Source: Mesorhizobium denitrificans (GTDB lineage: Bacteria; Pseudomonadota; Alphaproteobacteria; Rhizobiales; Rhizobiaceae). From it: a stretch of DNA of 64,000 bases. Positions 25,227 through 33,387 of this stretch are shown here, piece by piece. The stretch covers positions 248,001 to 312,000 of the forward strand of contig NZ_QURN01000006.1 of assembly GCF_003403035.1 (NCBI RefSeq). The letters run 5' to 3'. The notes under the pieces were generated by a model. The model saw nothing but the letters and a program-made list of their open reading frames with translations. It did no database searches and had not been told where the DNA came from. Each line of letters starts with the position of its first letter. Position 1 is the first letter of the stretch. A program made the position numbers and the translations under genes.

Positions 25227-25793
25227 CTAACGCACCAGCCCATTCAAGCGCGAACGGTCCGCCGCAGTGGCTGTGCGCTCAACAATTGTGCGCCCGCGTG
25301 CGTCTTTCATCTCGTAGCGACCGTTTTCGATCTCTTCCTTGGTGCCGTTCGCATATTCGACTTCGATGTTGCGCCCGCTGATTTCGACCTTGGCGCCTGT
25401 GGCGGGATTGGTGTGTTCGGCGCCGCGGCGGCCGCCTTTGTCATCTCCCGGACCGTCATCTTGTCCGCGGCCGCGACCACCATTATCGTCGCCTGCGCCG
25501 TCATCGGAGCCGCGTCCACGTCCGCCATTATCATCACTGCCGCCGCTGTCGTCGCTGCCGCTGCGACCGCTGCCAGATCCGCTGTCATCGCCGCCGCTAT
25601 CGTCGCCACCACCGCGACCACTTCCTCCGCTTCCACCACTGCCTCCGCCTGAACTGCCATCTTTGGCGGCGGCGGTCATTGCTTTAAGCAGATGTGCGCC
25701 ATCGAACGAGAGTGTGTATGGCGAAGCAGCAAATGCGAGTGCCAAAGTCACGCAAGCGCATGACAGTTTCAGCTTTCGGGATATGGATTGCAT
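25227..25793 (-). CDS. Exported Gly/Asp/Ser-rich low-complexity protein
   Basis: A 188-residue protein. A signal-peptide-like N-terminus (SRKLKLSCACVTLALAFAASPY) precedes about 85 residues of Gly/Asp/Ser/Arg repeats with recurring DDNGGRGRG-like units. A folded C-terminal part (about 130-188) contains VEISGRNIEVEYANGTKEEIENGRYEM (cited in part: NIEVEYANGTKEEIENGRY), repeated in Rhizobiales surface proteins of unknown role. AAGGAGG immediately before the ATG fixes the start. The acidic repeats could bind cations such as calcium, but they are not true RTX nonapeptides. Confidence 0.8.
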   Translation of the reverse strand: MQSISRKLKLSCACVTLALAFAASPYTLSFDGAHLLKAMTAAAKDGSSGGGSGGSGGSGRGGGDDSGGDDSGSGSGRSGSDDSGGSDDNGGRGRGSDDGAGDDNGGRGRGQDDGPGDDKGGRRGAEHTNPATGAKVEISGRNIEVEYANGTKEEIENGRYEMKDARGRTIVERTATAADRSRLNGLVR

Positions 25794-25966
25794 GGAAACC
25801 TCCTTCATCAATCGAACTCTGATTGGAGGTTGATCGCGATTTGGATTTGATGCGAGAGGCCTAGAACCTCTGCGTGCCCTTCCTCGGACCTCTTAATGTC
25901 CCGGCTGCACCAAAGCCCTATCTGGCAGCCACAAAAGTAGGGACTTTCGTCTGACTGCAAATGCAT

Positions 25967-26009
25967 GGTGATCCTGGCAGGAATAGAAACTGTGACCTGC
26001 AGATCAGGA
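25967..26009 (-). pseudogene. Degenerate 3' half of tRNA-Arg(CCT); possible att remnant
   Basis: This stretch matches the 3' half (anticodon loop, T arm, acceptor) of the intact tRNA-Arg at 27745-27821 at 37 of 43 positions, in the same orientation. The anticodon region is retained, but the T-loop consensus is broken, and the 5' half is absent, so it cannot be functional. Its position downstream of the intact tRNA's 3' end fits the attachment-site copy left by an element integrated into that tRNA. Confidence 0.7.
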
Positions 26010-26078
26010 GACTTCGCACACCAGCTTCGTGTTCGATGCCACTGCAAGCGATCAACGGCGATTGCGTCACTTGGGCAA

Positions 26079-26711
26079 TTACCGAGTGGTTGACCACCCA
26101 AACCAGATCGCCACCAGCGCCAGCAACGCCGACAGCGCGCGGCGGGCGATCTTCTCACGCTGCGGATCGTTGAGCATTGGCTCGAGTGCCCCCGCCAGCA
26201 CTACGATCAGCGTATGAACGATGGTGGCAACAGCTACGTAGACGAATGATAGCAAAATGGTCTGCGGCAGGGGCGAGCGCGTCGCGTCCAGAAAGGTTGG
26301 CAGAACCGCAACATAGAAAACGGCGGCCTTCGGGTTGAGAATGTTGGTCACAAGCCCGCGCCAGAAATATCGGACCAGTCCCTCATGTTTCGGCGCAGCA
26401 ACCGTGATCTCTCCCTGCCGCCATCCGTCCCACGCCAGATAAAGCAGGAACAGCACGCCAGCCCACCGCAGGCCATCATAGGCAAGCCTTGACGCCTGAA
26501 CGAGTTCTGCCACGCCAAAGGCGGCGAGTAGACCGATGATCGCCAAGCCCAGTGTTATACCGGCTACCGTAGCGAAACCGACCTTGCGCCCGTCGCTTGC
26601 TGAAACGAGGGCCAGATATGTCATATTAGGCCCCGGCGTGAGTTCGATAAGGAACGATGCCAACGCAAAGGAAAGCAGGGTAGGAACGGAGACGGCGAAG
26701 AAGTTCAGCAT
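26079..26711 (-). CDS. LysE-family amino-acid exporter
   Basis: A 210-residue membrane protein with about six helices. The LysE/RhtB signature is FLIELTPGPNMTYLALVSAS near the N-terminus (cited in part: LTPGPNMTYLAL). The ATG at 26711 is the start fitting the family length; the frame extends 14 codons further but without family similarity. Its substrate is unknown. It lies between the tRNA relic and tRNA-Arg and may have arrived with a mobile element. Confidence 0.9.
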   Translation of the reverse strand: MLNFFAVSVPTLLSFALASFLIELTPGPNMTYLALVSASDGRKVGFATVAGITLGLAIIGLLAAFGVAELVQASRLAYDGLRWAGVLFLLYLAWDGWRQGEITVAAPKHEGLVRYFWRGLVTNILNPKAAVFYVAVLPTFLDATRSPLPQTILLSFVYVAVATIVHTLIVVLAGALEPMLNDPQREKIARRALSALLALVAIWFGWSTTR

Positions 26712-26933
26712 ATGATGCTGATAGCGATTGGCATTGTGGTTTGGAAGCAGCAAGCAGACTTTCGCCGATGCAGACCACCCGATCGACCAAGCCGAGAATT
26801 ATGAGCGCATGGTTCAGCGGGGCGGGGAGCGTTCTGGCGAGAATGGCAATGGCTGCCAGCGGCGACGCAAAGGCGATGAAAAGAGCGCCAAGCGTCGCTG
26901 CGGCGTGAAGTACCTTGTGCCTGGACTGGAGTT

Positions 26934-27107
26934 TTACGCCGCTTCGTCCATAGCAACCAGTGCATCGTTGAAAACGTCAGCTGCGATCCGGTCGGCTTGA
27001 GACATCGCAAAACCAAGCGCCATTATTTGATCGATGATGGCTTGGTGCAACTTATCCAGATCGATCTCGGGCTCTACAATTTCCATTTCTATCAGTGCGT
27101 CGGGCAT
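26934..27107 (-). CDS. Small hypothetical protein (57 aa)
   Basis: An acidic 57-residue protein, MPDALIEMEIVEPEIDLDKL at the start and AADVFNDALVAMDEAA at the end, predicted helical and soluble. GGAGGA lies 8 bases before the ATG. I recognise no family. The roughly 220 bases between it and lysE contain open frames but no convincing gene. Confidence 0.55.
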   Translation of the reverse strand: MPDALIEMEIVEPEIDLDKLHQAIIDQIMALGFAMSQADRIAADVFNDALVAMDEAA

Positions 27108-27377
27108 TGTTCATTCCTCCCAGATCCAATGCATTGTGTTGCCGGTCCTGCGAAAGCATCGGTCGATGATCGGCAGGAATTGATCATTCAGCCGAAGATG
27201 GTGAAGTTGTGCTGCGAGCAAAAAAGCTTAGAAATTGGGCATAAACCGTGTCTTAACGTTAACATTTCGTTGAGTGAGGCCGTACTCGGGCAAGAACGGA
27301 ATGCAGCATCGGACCTCGGTTCAGTGCGCCGGGCGATGGTTCAAAAGCTAAACCATTTGATGTCGGATCGTCTCAGA

Positions 27378-27554
27378 TCAGGCGCGGGCCAGGCGCTGCA
27401 TGAATGGTGAAAGTCCGGAATTGTCGGGTTTTAACTCATTCGCCGCTACCTGCCGGGAAACAACGAGATAGATCCTGATCAGCTCCATCCGTACAAGCAG
27501 GAGCAGGGTCCACGCGATAAAGCCGGTGAGCGCAATTGCTGTGCTCGAAATCAT
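27378..27554 (-). pseudogene. MAPEG-family gene fragment (N-terminal 58 codons)
   Basis: The fragment encodes ALTGFIAWTLLLLVRMELIR and then DNSGLSPFMQRLARA, which is the first helix and following loop of MAPEG membrane proteins. A full-length member continues directly with AHAN... for about 75 more residues; here a TGA follows LARA and no continuation is seen downstream. It is therefore a 3'-truncated remnant. Confidence 0.75.
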
Positions 27555-27744
27555 CTGATCTTCAGCCGCTGCTTCTGCTCCGCGAAATCTCCTGAGCAAA
27601 AGCTATCGGCGCGCTCCATGTCTTATATCATGTCGCGTCGAGTAGCCGCGCGCCAGTGGCAATCATTGAAAACATTGCGAAATCAGTTGCAACAAGATGC
27701 AACATGAAATCGATCGCTTGAAACAAGTAACCTCGTGAATTTGT

Positions 27745-27821
27745 TGGTGATCCCGACAGGAATCGAACCTGTGACCTACAGATTAGGAATCTGCCGCTCT
27801 ATCCTACTGAGCTACGGGACC
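27745..27821 (-). tRNA. tRNA-Arg(CCT)
   Basis: The minus strand folds as a 77-base tRNA: acceptor GGTCCCG/CGGGATC, D arm GCTCAGTAGGATAGAGC, anticodon stem-loop with TTCCTAA (anticodon CCT), T arm with GGTTCGATTCC, encoded CCA. Confidence 0.95.
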
Positions 27822-27874
27822 ATGCGCCACTCACATAGCCGCTTCGAAAGCGCTCGACAATGGCCTGCTTGAAA

Positions 27875-29050
27875 CTACCGTTCGAGAGCAGATTCAGCCA
27901 GTCGAACCCAGTAGCTTATGCCGTAAGGTATCGCCTCATCGTTGAAATCATAGGCGGGGTGATGAAGGTTTGCGCTGTCGCCATTGCCGATGAAAATGAA
28001 TGCGCCGGGTCGCGCGTTGAGCATGTAGGAAAAGTCCTCGCCACCCATGAGCGGCTGCATGGAGCGCGTCAGATTTTGCTCTCCTGCAATGTCCGCTGCA
28101 ATGTTACCGGCGAACACCGTTTGTTCGGGGTGGTTGAAAGTCACCGGATAGTTGGGGTCGAAATCAAGGTCGATGATCGCTTCATTGGCGTCCGCGACAC
28201 CTGCACATATTGCGCGCAGGCGTTCCTCCGTGCGTCGGGCGACATCTTCTTTTAAGGTGCGCACCGTGCCGGCCAGTTCAACGACTTCCGGGATCACGTT
28301 GTACGCATCGCCGCCGTGAATCTTCGTCACCGACACGACAACCGATTCGAGCGGATTTGTCGTGCGCGAGGCAATCGTCTGAATGTTCATCACGAGTTGT
28401 GAGGCAATCACGATCGGGTCGATATTCTTGTGCGGTATGGCCGCGTGGCCGCCACGTCCGCGTACGTTGATCGTGAATTCGGCCGTTGCCGCCATGATCG
28501 CGCCTGAACGGATCGCGAATTGCCCGACCGGCAGGCCCGGCATGTTATGCATTCCGAACACCTGCGAGATGCCGAAGCGCTCCATCATGCCGTCCTTCAC
28601 CATCTCGTTCCCACCGCCGCCACCTTCCTCGGCGGGTTGGAAAATAACGGCGATGCGGCCCGCGAAATTGCGTGTCTCAGCCAGATATTTCGCCGCACCC
28701 AGCAACATCGCGGTGTGGCCGTCATGGCCGCATGCGTGCATCTTTCCGTTAGTCTCGGATGCGTAAGGCTTACCTGTGGTTTCGATGATGGGCAGCGCGT
28801 CCATGTCCGCGCGCAGGCCCACCGTCTCGCCGCTGCCCTTGCTGCCCTGAATAATGCCCACGACACCCGTTCTGCCCAAGCCGCGAACGATCTCGTCGCA
28901 TCCAAATTCCGCGAGCTTTGCTGCAACGAAATCGGAAGTCTCGAACACATCGAACATGAGTTCAGGGTTGCGGTGCAAATGACGTCGCCACTCCGTCACC
29001 TCGTTCTGCAGTTCGGCGGCTCTGTTCATTACGGGCATATTTTCACTCAC
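27875..29050 (-). CDS. M20-family metal-dependent amidohydrolase (hippurate hydrolase-like)
   Basis: A 391-residue cytoplasmic dinuclear-metal amidohydrolase. Metal ligands are in MHACGHDGHTAML, the catalytic PAEEGGGG segment and the C-terminal LMGGEDFSYML. RADMDALPI and the dimerisation-domain motif GRGGHAAIPH are also present. The family hydrolyses N-acyl amino acids or indole-acetyl conjugates; the exact substrate is unknown. It is divergent from the D,D-carboxypeptidase gene. Confidence 0.92.
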   Translation of the reverse strand: MSENMPVMNRAAELQNEVTEWRRHLHRNPELMFDVFETSDFVAAKLAEFGCDEIVRGLGRTGVVGIIQGSKGSGETVGLRADMDALPIIETTGKPYASETNGKMHACGHDGHTAMLLGAAKYLAETRNFAGRIAVIFQPAEEGGGGGNEMVKDGMMERFGISQVFGMHNMPGLPVGQFAIRSGAIMAATAEFTINVRGRGGHAAIPHKNIDPIVIASQLVMNIQTIASRTTNPLESVVVSVTKIHGGDAYNVIPEVVELAGTVRTLKEDVARRTEERLRAICAGVADANEAIIDLDFDPNYPVTFNHPEQTVFAGNIAADIAGEQNLTRSMQPLMGGEDFSYMLNARPGAFIFIGNGDSANLHHPAYDFNDEAIPYGISYWVRLAESALER

Positions 29051-29197
29051 AATTCAGAGGGCAAACCAATGCTTGGACACGAATGATCTGCCATTTTCGT
29101 GTCACATAGGGTAGATAGCACCCAAGCCGACCTGGCCGGAAGTGCTTTGACACAGGTTCCGCCCGGCTTTTCCGGCAATATGCTATCGGAACGATTG

Positions 29198-30349
29198 ATG
29201 CGACCTAATTCATTTCTGCAATCTTTGCTCGTTGGTGCTGCGTTGATGGTGGCATCTCCGGCGCTGGCAAACCCAACCATGCTGTTCGACCTGCAAAGTG
29301 GCCGCGTCATTCATCATCAGGATGCGTTTCAGCGCTGGTATCCCGCATCCCTGACGAAGCTCATGACGGCCTATGTTACGTTCCGCGCGCTGGACGCTGG
29401 CGAACTCACTCTTGATTCGCCTATCCGCATCTCGAAAAATGCGTCGTCCCAGATACCCGCGAAGATGGGCTACCAGCCCGGTTCGGTCGTTAAGCTGGAC
29501 AACGCGCTGAAGATGATGCTCGTGCGCTCGACAAACGACATCGCGATGGCGATTGGCGAGAATGTCGGCGGCACTCAGGAATTGTTCGTTCAGCGCATGA
29601 ATACCGAAGCTGCGCGTCTCGGCATGACGGATACGCACTATGCGAATCCAAACGGCCTGTTCGCGCCCGACCAGTTTACGACCGCGCGCGATCAGGCGCT
29701 TCTTGTCACTGCGCTTCGGCGTGAGTTTCCCCAATACAGCGGCTATTACGGCATTGAAGGTCTGCGCGCAGGCAAACGTGTGCTCACCAATTTCAACCTG
29801 CTCGTCGGTCGATACAATGGCGCGGACGGTATGAAGACTGGCTTCGTGTGCGAATCCGGCTTCAATCTCATTGGCTCGGCCACGCGCAATGGCCGCACGC
29901 TGGTGGCAATCGTTCTGGGCGCAAAAGATGCGCAGACGCGTGCGGTCGACGCAGCGGCGTTGCTCGATGCTGGTTTCGCAAATCAGAGCGCGGGCGCGCA
30001 AACCGTTTCGGCCTTGCCGTTCTATGGTGACGCGGCGCGTGAGCCGATCAGTCAGCGTCCGATCATCTGCCCCACGCCCGTAAAAGGCCAGAAGCAGGCG
30101 CAGCCCAGCGAGCAGGCTGAAGAAAAGCAGGAATCGCCGTTCAAGAAGAAGCTCGACCACCCGCCAAAGCTGGTCGATGTCGGTTTGGGCGGCGCGACCG
30201 GACCGGTTCCGCTTGCGAGTCGTGGCAAGAGTGAGGAAGAAGTCGCAGACGTCCCGATCCCCTCCTGGCGGCCTGATCTGCCGATGCCCGATGGCTCTGG
30301 CGCTGCTGTACAGGGTGACTCTGGCGCGGCAGGTGATTTGCGGAAATGA
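29198..30349 (+). CDS. D-alanyl-D-alanine carboxypeptidase (penicillin-binding protein 5/6 family)
   Basis: A 383-residue periplasmic peptidoglycan enzyme. A signal peptide ends PALA (residues 21-24). The serine peptidase motifs are S51LTK, S111TN and K213TG. A Lys/Glu/Pro-rich, low-complexity C-terminal tail replaces the usual second domain and amphipathic anchor. The ATG at 29198 is preferred; an in-frame ATG at 29180 would lengthen the signal peptide. Its last bases overlap the cobW-like gene (ATGA). Confidence 0.9.
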   Translation: MRPNSFLQSLLVGAALMVASPALANPTMLFDLQSGRVIHHQDAFQRWYPASLTKLMTAYVTFRALDAGELTLDSPIRISKNASSQIPAKMGYQPGSVVKLDNALKMMLVRSTNDIAMAIGENVGGTQELFVQRMNTEAARLGMTDTHYANPNGLFAPDQFTTARDQALLVTALRREFPQYSGYYGIEGLRAGKRVLTNFNLLVGRYNGADGMKTGFVCESGFNLIGSATRNGRTLVAIVLGAKDAQTRAVDAAALLDAGFANQSAGAQTVSALPFYGDAAREPISQRPIICPTPVKGQKQAQPSEQAEEKQESPFKKKLDHPPKLVDVGLGGATGPVPLASRGKSEEEVADVPIPSWRPDLPMPDGSGAAVQGDSGAAGDLRK

Positions 30350-31446
30350 GCAGCGAGCCGATTTCCGTCTCGATCCTCACCGGATTTCTGGGCGCAGGAA
30401 AAACCACGGTGCTTAACCGGCTTTTGAAGGAGCCGGAAATGACCGACACGGCGGTCATCATCAATGAATATGGTGATGTCGCCATCGATCACCTGCTTGT
30501 CGAGCAGGCGTCCGATGGTGTGATCCAACTCGCTGATGGTTGCCTGTGTTGCACTGTGCGCGGCGAGCTTGTGGACACGCTGGCTGATCTCGTCGACCGT
30601 ATGCAGACAGGCCGTATCGGAAAGCTTCGGCGTGTTATCATCGAGACGACCGGCTTGGCCGATCCGGTGCCGGTGCTGCAATCGCTCATGGCGCATCCCG
30701 TGCTCGTGCAAGCCTATCGCCTCGATGGCGTGGTCACGCTGGTCGATGCGGTCAATGGAGCCGCAACGCTGGACGCCCATCCCGAGGCTGTGAAGCAGGT
30801 TGCCGTCGCGGATCGGATTTTGATCAGCAAGGAAGATATTGCTGACAGTGCTCAGCTTGAGGCGCTTCGCAATCGTCTGGCGCATTTGAATCCGGGTGCC
30901 GAGATTTTCTCCACGCGTGCCCCGCAGCTTGCCCCGATACTGACAGGCTGCGGCCTATACGATCCATCGACAAAAACGGCCGATGTCGCGCGCTGGCTCG
31001 GCGAGGCATCATCTCACCATCACGATCATCATCACCATGATCACGACCATGATCACGACCATCATCATGGGCATCATGATGATCGAATCTCATCGCTTTC
31101 CTTGCGATACGATCGGGCATTGCCGTTCAGCTCGGTTGAGACTTTTCTGGAACTTCTGCGTAGCGTTCACGGCGACGGCCTTCTGCGGTTGAAGGGCATT
31201 ATTGAGGTTGCGGAGCGCCCCGAAAGGCCGCTGGTGCTGCATGCCGTGCAGAAGACTTTTCATCCGCCCGCATGGCTTGCTGAATGGCCGGATGCTGTGC
31301 GCGGCACGCGCCTGGTCATTATCGGCTTCGATCTACAGGAAGATCATGTGCGCAGATTGTTCGGTGCGATAACGAACCAGCCCGGTGTCGATCAACCCGA
31401 CCGCGCCGCCATCGAGGATAATCCGCTGGCTGTCGGCAGATATTGA
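30346..31446 (+). CDS. CobW/COG0523 GTPase with His-rich metal-binding segment
   Basis: A 366-residue GTP-dependent metallochaperone. Walker A is GFLGAGKT (13-20), the metal site is C66xCC within GCLCC, and IETTGLADP is the family's switch motif. A His/Asp-rich tract (about residues 223-248) binds divalent metal, as in zinc-handling members. The C-terminal CobW_C domain contains LLRLKGIIEV and VLHAVQKTFHPP. It is translationally coupled to the carboxypeptidase upstream, which suggests a link between zinc supply and cell-wall enzymes. No Zur site was found. Confidence 0.92.
   Translation: MSSEPISVSILTGFLGAGKTTVLNRLLKEPEMTDTAVIINEYGDVAIDHLLVEQASDGVIQLADGCLCCTVRGELVDTLADLVDRMQTGRIGKLRRVIIETTGLADPVPVLQSLMAHPVLVQAYRLDGVVTLVDAVNGAATLDAHPEAVKQVAVADRILISKEDIADSAQLEALRNRLAHLNPGAEIFSTRAPQLAPILTGCGLYDPSTKTADVARWLGEASSHHHDHHHHDHDHDHDHHHGHHDDRISSLSLRYDRALPFSSVETFLELLRSVHGDGLLRLKGIIEVAERPERPLVLHAVQKTFHPPAWLAEWPDAVRGTRLVIIGFDLQEDHVRRLFGAITNQPGVDQPDRAAIEDNPLAVGRY
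31011..31086 (+). repeat. CAT/CAC/GAT-rich low-complexity tract (His/Asp codons)
   Basis: About 75 bases consisting almost entirely of His and Asp codons inside the CobW-like gene. Such tracts are prone to length variation by slippage. Confidence 0.8.
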
Positions 31447-31453
31447 AATAATA

Positions 31454-31608
31454 CCCCTCATTCGCCTGCCGGCACCTTCTCCCACAAGGGGAGAAGGCAG
31501 AAATTTAGATGTCTCGGCTTATTCTGCAACGTTTGCGATTGAAATCGGCGTTGCAATTATCCTTCTTCTCCCCTTGTGGAAGAAGGTGCCGGCAGGCGGA
31601 TGAGGGTT
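31454..31608. repeat. Inverted pair of interspersed palindromic repeats
   Basis: Two copies of a unit reading CCCCTCATTCGCCTGCCGGC followed by ACCTTCTCCC-type sequence face each other (31454-31500 and 31563-31608), separated by about 60 bases, so the whole region can fold on itself. It lies between convergent cobW-like and tusA genes. The same unit recurs at 47084-47320 and 53929-53974. This is a Rhizobiales RIME/REP-like intergenic element. Confidence 0.8.
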
Positions 31609-31611
31609 AAA

Positions 31612-31842
31612 TTACGCCCCGCGCTTGATCAAAAAGCGATGGCCGTCTGCCTGCGGCTGTGTGTCCACCAACACATGACCTGCTTCGCGGCAAAAGGCGG
31701 GGATATCGATCACGGCAAGGGGGTCGGTTGTTTCGACCCATAGCTGCGCGCCGGTCTGCATATCGGCAAGGCGTCGCCGCGCTTTGAGCACGGGCAGTGG
31801 GCAATTCAGCCCCTTGAGGTCATAGACCGGTGTTTCGGCCAT
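31612..31842 (-). CDS. TusA-family sulfurtransferase
   Basis: A 76-residue sulfur-carrier protein with the conserved GLNCPLPVLKARR motif (catalytic Cys14). It has the normal TusA length from the ATG at 31842, and begins 10 bases after the L,D-transpeptidase stop, suggesting one transcript. The family relays persulfide sulfur for tRNA thiolation or molybdenum enzymes. Confidence 0.92.
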   Translation of the reverse strand: MAETPVYDLKGLNCPLPVLKARRRLADMQTGAQLWVETTDPLAVIDIPAFCREAGHVLVDTQPQADGHRFLIKRGA

Positions 31843-31852
31843 GCTGTGTGCG

Positions 31853-33202
31853 TCAGCCGCCAAAGAGTTTGCCGAGGCGCTTGCGCACATTGCCGATCAC
31901 GCCGCTTCCATCTTCGGCTGGCGCGGAGGCAACGGCCTCTGCCGGTGCTGCCTGCTCGGCAGCAGGCGCTGTTGGAGCGATGGCTGCCGTAGCCTCGCTT
32001 GCAGGCGCTGCATTGCTTGTGGATTGAGCTTCGGCCAGTGCCTGAGATTCTTCTTTCTGGCGTTTTGCCTCGGCTATTTGCGCAGCCTTTTCCTCTTCGG
32101 CGCGCTTTTTAGCGGCAATCTTCGCTTCGGCCTCGCGCTGCTTTGCCGCTTCTTCGGCCTCCGCGGCAGCCATTCTGCGGCCTGCCTCATTGGTTGCGCG
32201 GCCCATCTGCGAGGTCACGACCAGATTGCCGCTTGCGTCGAGCGATGGCGGGTCCATGGTGATCCGCTCGCCGCGCGCACGGCGCTTGGTCCAATCCTTA
32301 ACCAGATTCGCTTCTTCGATGCCGTTGATGGAGTCTTTCGGCGGCGCACCCTTGCCGATAGCAGCCGTGAATGCGGCGTCATACTTCTGCTGGTAAGACT
32401 GATAGGCGGCGCCCATGGAGTCTGAGGCCGTCATGGTGGGGCATGCGCCAGTCGGCGAAATCTTGGTGCCAAGCGGCGTGCTCATGTTGAACACGTAGCG
32501 CTTTTCACAAACGTCCACCTTTGGCGGCACCTTGGTAATCTCGAAGGCGTCATAGCCCTCTTTCAGGTTCTTCCAGAATGCGAAATTGGTGTCGTTGCGA
32601 TAGCGCGCCATATTGGTTGGCGTCATGCGAAACGGATAGGCCTGAATCTGGAATTCCTGCTGGCCGCCTTTGAACGACTCGCGCGCAATCGCGTAAATCT
32701 CTTCGATCTGCCCGTCCGTCATTGAGTAGCAGCCGGACGATGAACATGCGCCATGCACCATCAGGTTCGAACCGGTGCGGCCCAGCGCGCGGTCAAAAGC
32801 GTTCGGATAACCAATATCGAACGACAGATGATACTGCGAATTCGGGTTCATCTGGCTCGGGCGCACCGTGTAGAAACCTTCCGGAGCCTGACGGTCACCT
32901 TCTGTGAACTTGGGCCCAAGCTGGCCTGAATATTTGCAGATGTCATAGGTCGAGAGCAGACCATAGCGGCCATTGCTCTTCTGCTTCCAGATTTCGACCT
33001 TGGATTCTTCCTTGAAGACGCGCGCGACAACCGGCGAGCTGATCGGCATATCCTGCTTCTTCATTTCGGCAAGGGTTTTTGCGGAAATGTGAGGCTGGCC
33101 ACGCGAAGCCATGCCGGAAATGCCGGATTTGTCATTGCAGGCAGCTGCGAGCAGCAGGGTCGCAACCAATACACTAGCCTTGAGTATTTTCGCTTCCATC
33201 AT
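31853..33202 (-). CDS. L,D-transpeptidase (YkuD) lipoprotein
   Basis: A 449-residue murein cross-linking enzyme. A lipoprotein signal ends LLAAAC (Cys22). The YkuD catalytic motif is MVHGACSSSGCYSM (H150, C158). The C-terminal third is an Ala/Glu/Lys-rich coiled coil followed by Ala/Pro/Thr low complexity, possibly spanning the periplasm. It is anchored by lipid, so it acts at the inner or outer membrane face. Confidence 0.92.
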   Translation of the reverse strand: MMEAKILKASVLVATLLLAAACNDKSGISGMASRGQPHISAKTLAEMKKQDMPISSPVVARVFKEESKVEIWKQKSNGRYGLLSTYDICKYSGQLGPKFTEGDRQAPEGFYTVRPSQMNPNSQYHLSFDIGYPNAFDRALGRTGSNLMVHGACSSSGCYSMTDGQIEEIYAIARESFKGGQQEFQIQAYPFRMTPTNMARYRNDTNFAFWKNLKEGYDAFEITKVPPKVDVCEKRYVFNMSTPLGTKISPTGACPTMTASDSMGAAYQSYQQKYDAAFTAAIGKGAPPKDSINGIEEANLVKDWTKRRARGERITMDPPSLDASGNLVVTSQMGRATNEAGRRMAAAEAEEAAKQREAEAKIAAKKRAEEEKAAQIAEAKRQKEESQALAEAQSTSNAAPASEATAAIAPTAPAAEQAAPAEAVASAPAEDGSGVIGNVRKRLGKLFGG

Positions 33203-33387
33203 GTCGTTCGATCTGTTGTCCCGGCGAAACGCTGTTGGTTTCGCAAATCATGCACGACGCTAAACCTGTTAACCTTGAGAACTGGTTACCGTCACGCGCC
33301 CCCGAAGCCTGATCTTACCTCAATTAACCGCGTAGGCGGCGATTTTGTGGCCTCACACCATTTCGTCCCAATTAGCAGGCCCTGACC

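Noticed and set aside
25307-25660. Ala/Val-rich alternative frames within the Gly/Asp-rich protein gene
   Set aside because: They arise from repetitive codons; only the Gly/Asp-rich frame has a signal-peptide-like start, a strong ribosome-binding site and a folded C-terminus.
26705-26933. Hydrophobic alternative frame upstream of lysE on the minus strand
   Set aside because: It lacks a start codon in good context and runs into lysE in another frame; no family similarity could be seen.
31011-31086. CAT/GAT repeat taken as a possible CRISPR or microsatellite
   Set aside because: It encodes the His/Asp metal-binding tract of the CobW-like GTPase in frame, with no spacer structure.
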